DNA of 64,000 bases from Streptomyces fodineus (GCF_001735805.1 NZ_CP017248.1:8184001-8248000); one strand, 5' to 3'. Shown: positions 24,590 to 33,724, counted from the first letter of the stretch. Translations and numbers: made by a program. Notes: generated from the sequence alone by a model not told the origin.

Positions 24590-25804
24590 TCACCAGGTCA
24601 CCGGCAGGGCCTCGGGGCCCCTGATCAGCGCGCCCTTCTTGAAGGGCACCCGCTCCGGCGGTACGGCCAGCCTCAGGCCCGGAATCCGGTCCAGCAGGGC
24701 GTCCACCATGAGTTCCTCCTCCAGCCGGGCCAGCATGTTGCCGGGGCAGAAGTGCGGGCCGAAACCGAACGAGACGTGCGGGTTCGGGCTGCGGGAGAAG
24801 TCGATGGTCTCCGGATCGGGGAAGACCTCCGGATCGCGGTTGGCGGCCAGGTAGGAGTTGTACACCGCGTCGCCCGCGCGGATCCGCACACCCCGGATCT
24901 CCACGTCCTCCAAGGCGATCCGGGACAGGCCGACCGCGTTGCGGTGCGGGATCCAGCGCAGGAGCTCGTCGATCGCCCTGGGGCGGAGCTCCGGTTCCGC
25001 GCGCAGCCGCGCCACCAGGTCGGGGCGGGTCAGCAGCAGATAGAACATCTGCCCGCTGTTGTTGGTGACCGCCTCCCCGCCGATCTGGAGGAGACCGGCC
25101 AGACCGACGGCCTCCTCCAGGGTGACCTCGCCCCGGCCCACCGCGGCGCCGAGCAGCGAGGTGACGTCCTCGGCCGTGCTGTTCTCGCGCAGCCCGATCA
25201 GATCGGAGAAGTAGGCGGCCATCTCCCGTTTGGCCTTCTCGCTGACCTCCTTGCCGTTCGAGGAGGACAGGATGAGCTGGGTCCAGGTGTGCATGGTGTG
25301 CCGGTCGGCGGCCGGGACGCCCATCATTTCGCAGATCACCGCGATCGGGAACGGGCTGAGGATCGTGGCCGTGAGATCGGCGGGCGGGCCGTCCTGGAGG
25401 AGTTCGTCGACCAGTTCGTCCAGCATGGCGCGCGCTTTCTCGCGCACCCGCTCCACGCCCTTCGTGGTGAAGGCGGCCGCCACCGAGCGGCGCAGCCGGG
25501 TGTGGTCGGGCGGGTCGAGGAAGCCGACCGCGCCCGGGTCGGGGATGAAGTGCGGGGCGAGCCGGGTGACCGGCTTCTTCATGACCTCCTCACGGCTGAA
25601 GCGGGGGTCGTTGGTCACCATGCGCACGTCGTCCATCCGGGTCACCAGCCAGGCCCAGCCCTCGCCGTTGGGCAGCTGGATGCGGGTGACCGGTCCTTCG
25701 CGCATGAGCTCTCTCAGCACCGGGTCGAAGTCCGTCCCGGGCAGGTCGAGCGCCGGCCAGTGCCGGATCGGGGGCAGGGTCTCGGTGAGCGTCTCTTCGG
25801 TCAT
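24590..25804 (-). CDS. Cytochrome P450, CYP158A2-like (flaviolin-coupling)
   Basis: A 404-residue P450: the ExxR pair ELLRWIPHR region, haem-thiolate motif FGFGPHFCPGNMLAR, and the I-helix LLQIGGEAVTNN. The usual acid-alcohol Thr of the I-helix is replaced by Ala here, exactly as reported for CYP158A2 (Ala245), which couples flaviolin to biflaviolin and higher oligomers. N-terminal TLPPIRHWPALDLPGTDFDP also resembles that enzyme. Together with RppA upstream (26 nt away) and the cupin downstream this predicts a red-brown, UV-protective polyketide pigment. Confidence 0.92.
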   Translation of the reverse strand: MTEETLTETLPPIRHWPALDLPGTDFDPVLRELMREGPVTRIQLPNGEGWAWLVTRMDDVRMVTNDPRFSREEVMKKPVTRLAPHFIPDPGAVGFLDPPDHTRLRRSVAAAFTTKGVERVREKARAMLDELVDELLQDGPPADLTATILSPFPIAVICEMMGVPAADRHTMHTWTQLILSSSNGKEVSEKAKREMAAYFSDLIGLRENSTAEDVTSLLGAAVGRGEVTLEEAVGLAGLLQIGGEAVTNNSGQMFYLLLTRPDLVARLRAEPELRPRAIDELLRWIPHRNAVGLSRIALEDVEIRGVRIRAGDAVYNSYLAANRDPEVFPDPETIDFSRSPNPHVSFGFGPHFCPGNMLARLEEELMVDALLDRIPGLRLAVPPERVPFKKGALIRGPEALPVTW

Positions 25805-25829
25805 GCCGTATTCATGCCGTCTCTCGGTC

Positions 25830-26876
25830 TCAGCTGCGCCAGCGGCCCAGCGCCATTTCCGCGGTGATGCCGGGTCCGAACCCGGCGAGGAGCCCGCGCG
25901 CCCGGTCCTCGGCGCCGCCCTCGTCGAACATCCGGCGCAGGGCGTCCAGCACGACGCCGGACGCGATGTTGCCGTACTCGGTGAGGGTGGACCGGCTGAA
26001 CCGGAAGGCGTGCGGGTCGACCTGGAGGAACTTGCTCAGGTCGTCGAGGATGCGCGGCCCGCCCGCGTGGACTATGTAGAAGTCCAGGTCGGACGCGTCC
26101 CAGCCGTGCATCCCGGCGAGGTCCTGCAGGGCCGGGGCCAGCGGCTCCATGGTGGCCGGCACCCGCTTGTCGAGCAGGAAGTGGAACCCGGTCGCCCGGA
26201 CGTCGTACATGATCCACTCTTCGGTCTTCGGGATCAGGTACGAGCCGTTGCGTTCCAGCTCGATGCCGGTGCCGCCCTTGCCGCGGACCACGGCGGCGGC
26301 TATGCCGTCACCGAACAGGCCGTTGGAGAGCAGCGAGCCGACGCCGAGGTCGGTGGGCTGATAGCACAGCGAGCAGAACTCGCAGGCCACGATCAGCGCA
26401 TTGGCCTCGGGGTAGGCCGAGCAGAAGTCGTGCGCGCGGTTGATCGCGGCGCCGCCGGCCGCACAGCCCAACTGGGCTATGGGCAGCTGTCGGGTGGTGG
26501 AGTCGAAGTCCATCTCGTTGATCAGCCACGCCGTGAGCGAGGGCATCATGAAGCCCGTGCACGAGACGTAGATGATCACGTCTATGTCGGTGGTGAGGAG
26601 CTCCGCGTCGTCGAGCGCCCGCTGGATGACCGCGGGGACCCGGGCCTTGGCCTCCGCCTCGTAGAGCTTGTTGCGCTCCTCGAAGCCGGGGTGCTTGAGG
26701 GTCTCCTCGATGGGCTGGACGATGTGCCGGGTCTTGACGCCCGTGTTCGCGATGAGCCGCAGCGCGAGCGGCAGTTGCGGATGGTCCGCGTGCCGGGAGC
26801 GCGCCAGCTCCAGCGTCTCCTCCATCGTGATCACGTGCTCCGGAACCGACACTGAGGGTCTGCACAAAGTCGCCAT
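25830..26876 (-). CDS. rppA: Type III polyketide synthase (1,3,6,8-tetrahydroxynaphthalene synthase)
   Basis: A 348-residue chalcone-synthase-fold enzyme. The catalytic triad is visible: Cys in IAQLGCAAGGAAINRA, His in FYIVHAGGPRILDD and Asn in LTEYGNIASGVVL. The substrate-pocket segment CEFCSLCYQPTD contains the Cys typical of RppA. It condenses five malonyl-CoA into tetrahydroxynaphthalene, which oxidises to flaviolin. It is first in a three-gene operon with a CYP158-like P450 and a cupin. The upstream 190 bases are shared with a divergent TenA-like gene. Confidence 0.95.
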   Translation of the reverse strand: MATLCRPSVSVPEHVITMEETLELARSRHADHPQLPLALRLIANTGVKTRHIVQPIEETLKHPGFEERNKLYEAEAKARVPAVIQRALDDAELLTTDIDVIIYVSCTGFMMPSLTAWLINEMDFDSTTRQLPIAQLGCAAGGAAINRAHDFCSAYPEANALIVACEFCSLCYQPTDLGVGSLLSNGLFGDGIAAAVVRGKGGTGIELERNGSYLIPKTEEWIMYDVRATGFHFLLDKRVPATMEPLAPALQDLAGMHGWDASDLDFYIVHAGGPRILDDLSKFLQVDPHAFRFSRSTLTEYGNIASGVVLDALRRMFDEGGAEDRARGLLAGFGPGITAEMALGRWRS

Positions 26877-27065
26877 GAAGCGTGCCTGCTTTCAGCCTTC
26901 CGGAAGGCCTTTGCTGCCCGCCGGTCTGAAGGTCGTTCACCTTCAGGAGGTGGTTCACCCACGATCACCCGTACCGGCGACGATCTCTCGCCGAACTACT
27001 CCAGACCGGGGACCCCCGTGTCAGGCTCGGACGAGAAGCCGCACGTCCGCGCGAGGGAGAACACC

Positions 27066-27713
27066 ATGACGGCAACGGCCGGGGATCTGCTGCAGACGAC
27101 CACCAGGGCACTCGCCCCGGACCCGGAGGCCAACCCCTTCGTCCCGCTCGTGGAACGCGGCGAGGCACCCCCGCAAACCCTGGCCCGCCTCGCCCTGGAA
27201 CAGCAGTGGGTGATCCCCGCCGACCGCCGCTCCTTCCAGCACCTGGCCGAGCGCGCCGACCCCGCCGCCGCGGCCTTCTTCACCACGCTCGCGACCGGCG
27301 AGGACCTGGCGGCACAGCACCTGACCGCCTTCGCCCGGGCCTGCGGCGCCACCGACGAGCGCTCCCGCGCCTACGTCCCCCTGGCCGGCTGCCAGGCCTA
27401 CCCCGCCTACGTCTCCTGGCTGGCACTCAACGCCGCCCCCGCGGACGTCGTCCTGGCCCTCACGGCGAACTTCTCGGCCTGGGGCGACTACTGCGCCCGC
27501 ATCGCCCAGGGCCTGCGCACGCACTACGGCTTCGGGGACGCCGCCTGCGCCTTCTTCGACTTCTTCGCCGCACCGGCCCCGGACCTGGACGCACAGGCGA
27601 CGGCGGCGGTACAGGCGGGCTTGGACACGGGCACCCTGGACACGAACAGCGCGCACACGTACGGAACCCTGCTCCAAAGGTACGAGAGCATGTTCTGGGC
27701 GACGCTGAGCTGA
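27066..27713 (+). CDS. TenA/THI-4/PqqC-fold protein
   Basis: A 215-residue all-helical haem-oxygenase-like protein. I start at ATG 27066 (MTATAGDLLQTTTRAL) because GAGGGAGAA lies just upstream; a longer frame from 27018 is unsupported. Features include VERGEAPPQTLARLALEQQW, AQHLTAFARACG and YCARIAQGLRTHYGF. Some TenA members salvage thiamine pyrimidines, but the catalytic Cys of classical TenA is not evident, so the substrate is uncertain. It is divergent from rppA. Confidence 0.72.
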   Translation: MTATAGDLLQTTTRALAPDPEANPFVPLVERGEAPPQTLARLALEQQWVIPADRRSFQHLAERADPAAAAFFTTLATGEDLAAQHLTAFARACGATDERSRAYVPLAGCQAYPAYVSWLALNAAPADVVLALTANFSAWGDYCARIAQGLRTHYGFGDAACAFFDFFAAPAPDLDAQATAAVQAGLDTGTLDTNSAHTYGTLLQRYESMFWATLS

Positions 27714-27735
27714 CTCACCCGCTTCGCAGCGCGAG

Positions 27736-27969
27736 CTACGGCGCCCCACTGCTGTGCGCAATACAAGCCACGTCGATACGATCCGCCAGCTTGGCCAACT
27801 CGATGGTCAAAGCGGCGACCGTATCCTCGTCCAACCCCTGCTCCCCGGCCTCGACAAGCCGCAGCCACCGCGCCCCCACGGTCCGCAGCAACTTACTCAC
27901 ATCGGCCGCGGCCACCTGCAAGGCCCCACGGTCGTCCACGATCAGAGGCAGAGTCACTTCGCCGTTCAC
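27736..27969 (-). CDS. Small conserved actinobacterial protein (DUF6213-like)
   Basis: A 77-residue protein: LPLIVDDRGALQVAAADVSK, then LLRTVGARWLRLVEAGEQGLD and a C-terminal helix AALTIELAKLADRIDVACIA. This pattern matches a small Streptomyces family of unknown role that I recall as DUF6213. GTG 27969 is the best start in frame; GTG 27957 is possible. It lies between TenA and the aldehyde dehydrogenase and is probably the tail of neither operon. The family label is from memory. Confidence 0.55.
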   Translation of the reverse strand: MNGEVTLPLIVDDRGALQVAAADVSKLLRTVGARWLRLVEAGEQGLDEDTVAALTIELAKLADRIDVACIAHSSGAP

Positions 27970-27994
27970 AAACCGGATGCTAGCCGCGCAGCGC

Positions 27995-29380
27995 TCACGC
28001 ACCCTGCCAAACCGTGGTGATGTTGCAGAACTCCCGGATTCCGTGCCCGGACAGCTCACGCCCGTACCCGGACCGCTTGACCCCGCCGAACGGGAACGCC
28101 GGATGGGAGGCGGTCATCCCGTTGACGTACACGGATCCGGCCTCCAGATCGCGCGTGAACCGCTCCACCTCAGCGTCGTCCCGCGTCCACACATTGGAAC
28201 TCAGCCCGAACGGCGAGTCGTTGGCGATGAGCAGCGCCTCGTCCAGGTCGCCGGCCCGGTACAGCGTGGCGACCGGCCCGAACGCCTCCTCCCGGTGGAT
28301 GCGCATCTCCCGGGTGATCCCGGCCAGCACGGTCGGCGGGTAGTACCAGCCCGGCCCGTCCGGCCGCTCGCCCCCGCACAGCACCCCGGCGCCGCCGCGC
28401 CTGGCGTCGTCGACCAGTTCCTCCAGATCGTCGCGTCCCTGCTCGCTGGCGAGCGGTCCGACCTCGGTGTCCTCCTCCAGCGGGTCGCCGACCTTGAGCG
28501 CCTTCATCCCGGCGACGAACTTCTCGGCGAAGGCGTCGTAGACGTCGGTGTGCACGATGAACCGCTTGGCGGCGATGCAGGACTGCCCGTTGTTCTGCAC
28601 GCGCGCGGTGACCGCGACCCCGGCCGCCCGGTCCAGGTCGGCGGAGGGCATGACGACATACGGGTCGCTGCCGCCCAGCTCCAGGACCGTCTTCTTGACC
28701 ATCTCCCCGGCCGTGGAGGCGACCGCCCGGCCCGCCGGTTCACTGCCGGTGAGCGTCGCGGCCTTCACCCGCTCGTCGCGCAGGATGTCGTCCACCGCGC
28801 CCGACCCGATCAGCAGCGTCTGGAAACAGCCCTCGGTGAAGCCCGCCCGGTGGAACAGGTCCTCCAGGTACAGGGCCGTCTGGGGGACGTTGGAGGCGTG
28901 CTTGAGCAGGCCCACGTTGCCCGCCATCAGCGCGGGCGCCGCGAAGCGGATCACCTGCCAGAGCGGGAAGTTCCACGGCATCACCGCGAGCACCGGCCCG
29001 AGCGGGCGATACCGCACCCGTACCCGGGAGGCCCCGGAGTCCCGTACATCCGCCTCGGCGGGCTCCTCGTCGGCCAGTAGCGTCTCCGCGTGCTCGGCGT
29101 ACCAGCGCATCGACTTGGCGCACTTCGCGGCCTCCGCCCAGGCCTGTTTGATCGGCTTGCCCATCTCCGTGGTCATCACGCGCCCGATCTCCCGCCGGTC
29201 CTCGTCCAGCAGATCGGCGGCCCTCAGCAGCAGCCGGGCGCGGTCGACGAAGGAGATGGCCCGGTAGGTGCGGAACGTGGCCGCGGCGAGCTGGAGCCGG
29301 CGTTCCAGCTCTTCCTCGCCCATGGGCTCGTACGTCTTGAGCGTCTCGCCGTTCGCCGGGTTCACCGTCGCGATGGGCAT
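27995..29380 (-). CDS. NADP-dependent aldehyde dehydrogenase, succinate-semialdehyde type
   Basis: A 461-residue aldehyde dehydrogenase: ATVNPANGETLKTYEPMG at the start, WNFPLWQVIRFAAPALMAGN, catalytic Glu in VLELGGSDPYVV, catalytic Cys in QNNGQSCIAAKRF and the EEAFGPVATLY segment. The short length and N-terminus match the NADP-dependent succinic-semialdehyde dehydrogenase branch. ATG 29380 gives the expected start. It oxidises semialdehydes such as that from GABA to succinate. It is a single-gene unit 75 bases downstream of the NUDIX gene. Confidence 0.92.
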   Translation of the reverse strand: MPIATVNPANGETLKTYEPMGEEELERRLQLAAATFRTYRAISFVDRARLLLRAADLLDEDRREIGRVMTTEMGKPIKQAWAEAAKCAKSMRWYAEHAETLLADEEPAEADVRDSGASRVRVRYRPLGPVLAVMPWNFPLWQVIRFAAPALMAGNVGLLKHASNVPQTALYLEDLFHRAGFTEGCFQTLLIGSGAVDDILRDERVKAATLTGSEPAGRAVASTAGEMVKKTVLELGGSDPYVVMPSADLDRAAGVAVTARVQNNGQSCIAAKRFIVHTDVYDAFAEKFVAGMKALKVGDPLEEDTEVGPLASEQGRDDLEELVDDARRGGAGVLCGGERPDGPGWYYPPTVLAGITREMRIHREEAFGPVATLYRAGDLDEALLIANDSPFGLSSNVWTRDDAEVERFTRDLEAGSVYVNGMTASHPAFPFGGVKRSGYGRELSGHGIREFCNITTVWQGA

Positions 29381-29454
29381 GGCTGACCTCCCTGGGAGCG
29401 GGCTTGCTTCGACCTTCGCGCGCGGTACCGCCCAACGCAACGCGTGGAGTCCCT

Positions 29455-29928
29455 TCAGGCCGAGTGCTCCGCCAGTCGGTCGAGAAACGTGGTCTGCGCC
29501 GCGATGATCAGCGCACGGGCCCGGTCCAGGCCGAGCCACTCCACGCGGTCCAGCTCCGGGAACTCCCGCACCCGGCCGGACCTCGGCGGCCACTCCATGG
29601 TGAAGCTGCCGGGGGCGAATCCCGCCAGATCCGGGTCCGCCTCCACCGCCCACGCCGTGACGATCTTGCCGTTCCTCTGCACGACCTCGCCCAGCGGTAC
29701 GGCCCTCCCGTCGGGCGGCGGAAGTCCCAGTTCCTCCTGGAACTCGCGCCGGGCGGCCTCCCAGGCGGGCTCGTCGGGTTCGTACTCGCCCTTGGGGACG
29801 GTCCATGCCCCGGCGTCCTTCTTCGCCCAGAGGGGACCACCCATATGGCCGAGCAATACCTCCAGCCCCTCATCGGTGTGCCGGAACACCAGCAGTCCCG
29901 CACTGCGCTTCGTCGCTCGCACCGTCAC
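29455..29928 (-). CDS. NUDIX hydrolase
   Basis: A 157-residue protein with a complete NUDIX box, G-x5-E-x7-RE-x2-EE-x-G, in GEYEPDEPAWEAARREFQEE. The N-terminus SAGLLVFRHTDEGLEVLLGH and the segment PLWAKKDAGAWTVPKGE are typical of the Ap(n)A/MutT-like subfamily. GTG 29928 overlaps the DNA ligase stop by 4 bases (GTGA) and has a GGAGGT site inside the ligase gene. Coupling with a DNA ligase suggests nucleotide-pool or repair housekeeping; substrate unknown. Confidence 0.9.
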   Translation of the reverse strand: MTVRATKRSAGLLVFRHTDEGLEVLLGHMGGPLWAKKDAGAWTVPKGEYEPDEPAWEAARREFQEELGLPPPDGRAVPLGEVVQRNGKIVTAWAVEADPDLAGFAPGSFTMEWPPRSGRVREFPELDRVEWLGLDRARALIIAAQTTFLDRLAEHSA

Positions 29929-31463
29929 GGCCTGACCTCCGGATGGGCCGCCAGCAGAGCCTCCACGGTATCGGCCTCCTCGGGGCGTTTGTCCTCGCGG
30001 TAGCGGACCACGCGGGCGAAGCGGAGGGTGACTCCGGCCGGGTAGCGGGAGGAGCGCTGGAGGCCGTCGTAGGCGATCTCCACGACGAGTTCGGGGCGGA
30101 CCCGGACCACCCAGCCGTCGTCCTCCACGGCCAGCTCCTGCAGCCGCTCGGTCTGCCAGGCGAGCATCGCGTCGGTCATGCCCTTGAAGGTCTTGCCGAG
30201 CATCGCGAAGCCGCCGTCGGGGTCGCGGGCGCCGAGATGGAGGTTGGAGAGCTTGCCGGTGCGACGGCCGTGGCCCCACTCGGCGGCCAGCACGACCAGG
30301 TCGAGGGTGTGCACGGGCTTGACCTTCAGCCAGGAGGCGCCGCGCCGCCCCGCGCTGTAGGGCGCGTCCAGCGCCTTGACCACCACGCCCTCGTGCCCGC
30401 GGTCCAGGGTCTCGGCGAGGAACCGTTCCGCCGCCGCGAGGTCGCCCGGCCCGGAGACGACCGTCCGGCGCACCCGCATCGGCTCGGGCACCAGCCGGGC
30501 CAGCCGCGCGTGCCGCTCGGCGAAGGGCAGGTCCAGCAGATCGGTGCCGTCGACCGACAGGGCGTCGAAGAAGACGGGCGAGACCGGGACCTCCCCGGCC
30601 GCCTTCGCCACGTCCGTCCGGGAGCCGACCCGGCCCGCCGTGTCCTGGAAGGACCGGGGCCGCCCGGCCGCGTCGAAGGAGATCACCTCCCCGTCCAGGA
30701 TGAACCGCTCGCCCCGCAACTCCCGGGCGGCGGCGGTCACTTCGGGCAGCCGGCCGGTGATGTCGTCCAGGGTGCGGGTGTGCACCCGGACCGTGTCGCC
30801 GTCCCGGTGGACCTGCACCCGGATGCCGTCCAGCTTCTCCTCCACCGCGCAGGCGCCCAGCTTCTCCACCGCCTCGGCGACCGAGGACGCGCTGTGCGCC
30901 AGCATCGGCAGCACCGGGCGGCCCACGGTGAGCCGGAACCTCTCCAGCGCCCCGGGCCCCTCGGCGAGCAGGGCCTGGGCGACCGTCTGCAGCGACCCGG
31001 CGAGCATCACCGCCCGGCGTACGGCGGCCGGATCCGCGCCGGTCGCCTGGGCGAGGCCCTCCACCGCGACCGCGTCCAGCGCGCCCTGGCGGACCTCGCC
31101 GGTGAGCAGGCCGAGCAGGAAACGCTGCTCCTCCTCGGTGGCCGCGCCCATCAGCTCGCCCACGAGCCGGGCCCGCTCCGCCTGCGAGCCCGGTCCGGAC
31201 ACCTTGCCCAGCTCGCTGAGCAGGGCGTCGACCTCCTGGACGGTGAGGGTGGAATCGGCGGCCGGCGGCACCGGGCGGCTCAGCACCTTCCAGCCGACGC
31301 CGAGCCGGCCCTGCGGCAGCCGCCCGGCCAGGTACGGGATGACGATCGGCACGTCGTCCGCCTCCGCGTCCCGGAACAGCTCCGCGAGCAGCGCGGTCTT
31401 GCGGGACCGGGCCGACGTGGCGGCGACCTGGCGGGACACCTGGGCGAGCCGGGTGAGCAGCAT
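29925..31463 (-). CDS. ATP-dependent DNA ligase
   Basis: A 512-residue ligase: N-terminal helical DNA-binding domain to ~190, then motif I VEEKLDGIRVQVHR with the adenylated Lys, motif III FILDGEVISFD, motif IIIa SPVFFDALSV, motif IV HEGVVVKALD and motif V WLKVKP, followed by an OB-fold ending VVRYREDK. This is the archaeal/LigB-like type present beside the essential NAD-dependent ligase. It probably serves repair. I start at ATG 31463 (MLLTRLAQVS); a GTG 15 bases upstream is in frame. The upstream neighbour is a pseudogene. Confidence 0.93.
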   Translation of the reverse strand: MLLTRLAQVSRQVAATSARSRKTALLAELFRDAEADDVPIVIPYLAGRLPQGRLGVGWKVLSRPVPPAADSTLTVQEVDALLSELGKVSGPGSQAERARLVGELMGAATEEEQRFLLGLLTGEVRQGALDAVAVEGLAQATGADPAAVRRAVMLAGSLQTVAQALLAEGPGALERFRLTVGRPVLPMLAHSASSVAEAVEKLGACAVEEKLDGIRVQVHRDGDTVRVHTRTLDDITGRLPEVTAAARELRGERFILDGEVISFDAAGRPRSFQDTAGRVGSRTDVAKAAGEVPVSPVFFDALSVDGTDLLDLPFAERHARLARLVPEPMRVRRTVVSGPGDLAAAERFLAETLDRGHEGVVVKALDAPYSAGRRGASWLKVKPVHTLDLVVLAAEWGHGRRTGKLSNLHLGARDPDGGFAMLGKTFKGMTDAMLAWQTERLQELAVEDDGWVVRVRPELVVEIAYDGLQRSSRYPAGVTLRFARVVRYREDKRPEEADTVEALLAAHPEVRP

Positions 31464-31492
31464 GCAGTCATCGTGCACCGGAGCCGCGGCGG

Positions 31493-32056
31493 CTACACCC
31501 CGGCGGTCGCGTCCAGATCGGCGAACAGCAGCTCCCCGTTGATCGCCTTCAGGAGCAGGTCGTTGCCGGCGACGGCGCGCGGGGCGGCGTACAGGACCGC
31601 GCGCTCGTGGACGGTACCGTCCGCCGGCCGGACCCCGGTGAGCCGGTCCTCGGTCACGACGAGTTCCGCGACCCTCCCGGGTACGACCGTGACCCCGGCG
31701 ACGGCCGGCCGGCGCAGGTCGTCGTCCGTCAGCGCCCGTCCCGGCCGAACCGCCCGGCCGGCCCCGGCAGCGGCGGCTCGTCCTTCAGGCCCGTGGCGAT
31801 CGCCGGCTGCCGGGCCCGCACCGTCCGGCCGCCGGCGAGGACGACGGTGAAGTCCTCCCCTCCGGCCGCGTCCACGACCCGGTCCCGGACCAGCTCCACC
31901 CCGTACCGGGCGATCTCCTCGCGTCCTACGGCCGGGAACTCGGCCGGTGACATGCCGTCCCGGGAGAGATAGCCCTGAAGGTGCGCGGACGGCGCGTTGC
32001 GCGGCTCACCCGCGTCGACCACCAGGGGTGCGGCGCCGGGCCGCGGGATTGACAAA
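31493..32056 (-). pseudogene. Deletion pseudogene of a thioredoxin-reductase-like flavoprotein
   Basis: One minus-strand frame (to ~31730) reads LVVDAGEPRNAPSAHLQGYL and then RDGMSPAEFPAVGREEIARYG, ending LPGPAGRFGRDGR and a stop. In the next frame RALTDDDLRRPAVAGVTVVP follows and runs to a stop at 31493 with AVLYAAPRAVAGN. Intact relatives have a GGGPAGL dinucleotide site before the first part and a CxxC active site plus second nucleotide motif between the two parts; both are absent here. The gene has lost its 5' end, its middle (~75 codons) and its reading frame. Its divergent neighbour, the XRE-cupin regulator, is intact. Confidence 0.75.
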
Positions 32057-32077
32057 CGTATTTGCCGATCCTGCAAT
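32049..32077 (+). promoter_or_regulatory. Sigma-70-type promoter giving a leaderless transcript for the XRE-cupin gene
   Basis: TTGACA (32049-32054), 17-bp spacer, TGCAAT (32072-32077). The predicted start point falls at or 1-2 bases before ATG 32085, which has no ribosome binding site, so the mRNA is likely leaderless. CAAA-CGTA-TTTG (32053-32064) overlaps the -35 element and is a candidate autoregulatory operator. Confidence 0.6.
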
Positions 32078-32084
32078 GGCGGTC

Positions 32085-32657
32085 ATGAGCACAGACGACG
32101 TACTGGCGGAAGTGGGTGCGCGGCTGCGGCGCATCCGCAAGGAGCGGGAGGTGACCCTGGCCGCGCTGTCCGAGGCGACGGGGATCTCGGTGAGCACCCT
32201 CTCCCGGCTGGAGTCCGGCCTGCGCAAGCCCAGCCTCGAACTGCTGCTGCCGATCGCCCAGGCCCATCAGGTGCCGCTGGACGAGCTGGTCGGCGCGCCC
32301 CCGGTGGGGGACCCGCGGGTGCGGTCGAAGCCGATCGTGCGGGGCGGGCGCACCCATTGGCCGCTGACCCGGCAGCCCGGCGGCCTGCAGGCCTTCAAGG
32401 TGCTCGAACCGCAGCGGAAGCAGGAGCCGGATCCGCGCACCCACGAGGGCTACGAGTGGCTGTACGTGCTCTCGGGCCGGCTGCGGCTGGTCCTCGGCGA
32501 GCACGACGTGGTGCTGTCGGCGGGGGAGGCCGCCGAGTTCGACACGCGTGTGCCGCACTGGTTCGGGTCGACGGGGGAGGGCCCGGTGGAGTTCCTGAGC
32601 CTGTTCGGGCCGCAGGGCGAGCGGATGCACGTACGGGCGCGGCCGGCTCGTACGTGA
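32085..32657 (+). CDS. XRE-family regulator with C-terminal cupin domain
   Basis: A 190-residue regulator: an HTH_3 domain (EVGARLRRIRKEREVTLAAL, then SVSTLSRLESGLRKPSLE) and a cupin at ~110-185 (EGYEWLYVLSGRLRLVLGEH, FDTRVPHWFG). Members sense small molecules through the cupin and repress neighbouring redox or catabolic genes. Its usual divergent target here is a decayed flavoprotein gene. ATG 32085 is chosen because a strong promoter ends just before it (leaderless start); ATG 32076 would fall inside the -10 element. Confidence 0.9.
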   Translation: MSTDDVLAEVGARLRRIRKEREVTLAALSEATGISVSTLSRLESGLRKPSLELLLPIAQAHQVPLDELVGAPPVGDPRVRSKPIVRGGRTHWPLTRQPGGLQAFKVLEPQRKQEPDPRTHEGYEWLYVLSGRLRLVLGEHDVVLSAGEAAEFDTRVPHWFGSTGEGPVEFLSLFGPQGERMHVRARPART

Positions 32658-32758
32658 CACAGCCGACTGTTGGCCGATCGGCTGTTCCCTGATCGGCAAG
32701 CGACCGCTTAGTATGCGGTCGGACCCGGTCAGACGAAGCAGTCCCGTGGAGGCCCCGC

Positions 32759-33724
32759 ATGCAGGCATGGCAAGTGCACGAGAACGGCGAGCCGAGCGAG
32801 GTGATGCGCCTGGCGGAGGTGGAGCCGCCCACGCCCGGTGACGGCCAGGTGCTGCTGCGGGTGCGGGCCGCCAACATCAACTTCCCCGACGCGCTGCTGT
32901 GCCGGGGCCAGTACCAGGTGCGCCCGCCGCTGCCGTTCACGCCCGGCGTGGAGATCTGCGGCGAGACCGAGGACGGCCGCCGGGTGATCGCCAACCCCGC
33001 GCTCCCGTACGGCGGCTTCGCCGAGTACGCCCTCGCCGACGCCCGCGCCCTGCTGCCCGCGCCCGAGGCGCTGGACGACGCCGAGGCCGCCGCCCTGCAC
33101 ATCGGCTACCAGACCGGCTGGTTCGGCCTGCACCGCAGGGCGCACCTGGAGGCGGGGGAGACCCTGCTCGTGCACGCCGCCGCCGGAGGCGTCGGCAGCG
33201 CCGCCGTCCAGCTCGGCAAGGCGGCCGGCGCCACCGTCATCGGGGTCGTCGGCGGCGCGGACAAGGCCGCCGTGGCCCGCGAGCTGGGCTGTGACGTGGT
33301 GGTCGACCGCCGCTCCGAGGACGTGATCGCGGCCGTGAAGGAGGCCACCGGCGGACGCGGTGCCGATGTGATCTACGACCCCGTCGGCGGGGAGGCCTAC
33401 GCCCAGTCCGCCAAGCTCGTCGCCTTCGAGGGCCGGATCGTGGTCGTCGGCTTCGCGAGCGGCACCATTCCCAGCCCGGCGCTCAACCACGCCCTGGTGA
33501 AGAACTACTCGATCCTCGGCCTGCACTGGGGCCTGTACGCCACCAAGAACCCCAAGCTCATCCTGCGCTGCCACGAGGAACTGACCGGACTGGCCGCCCG
33601 GGGCGCGATCAAGCCGCTGGTCAGCGAGCGGGTGCCGCTCACCGAGGCCGCCGCGGCCGTGCAGAAGGTGGCGGACGGCCGCTCCACCGGCCGGATCGCC
33701 GTCGTGATGGAGGAGGCAGCATGA
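32759..33724 (+). CDS. NADPH:quinone oxidoreductase-like dehydrogenase (MDR family)
   Basis: A 321-residue medium-chain reductase without structural zinc: RVRAANINFPDALLCRGQYQ, FTPGVEICG, the NADP loop HAAAGGVGSAAVQLGKAAGA and GADVIYDPVGG. It is the first gene of a three-gene operon with two acyl-CoA dehydrogenases, coupled by ATGA overlaps. That context suggests a role in fatty acid, branched-chain or aromatic acid breakdown rather than quinone detoxification alone. ATG 32759 (MQAWQVHENG) is the natural start. Confidence 0.9.
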   Translation: MQAWQVHENGEPSEVMRLAEVEPPTPGDGQVLLRVRAANINFPDALLCRGQYQVRPPLPFTPGVEICGETEDGRRVIANPALPYGGFAEYALADARALLPAPEALDDAEAAALHIGYQTGWFGLHRRAHLEAGETLLVHAAAGGVGSAAVQLGKAAGATVIGVVGGADKAAVARELGCDVVVDRRSEDVIAAVKEATGGRGADVIYDPVGGEAYAQSAKLVAFEGRIVVVGFASGTIPSPALNHALVKNYSILGLHWGLYATKNPKLILRCHEELTGLAARGAIKPLVSERVPLTEAAAAVQKVADGRSTGRIAVVMEEAA

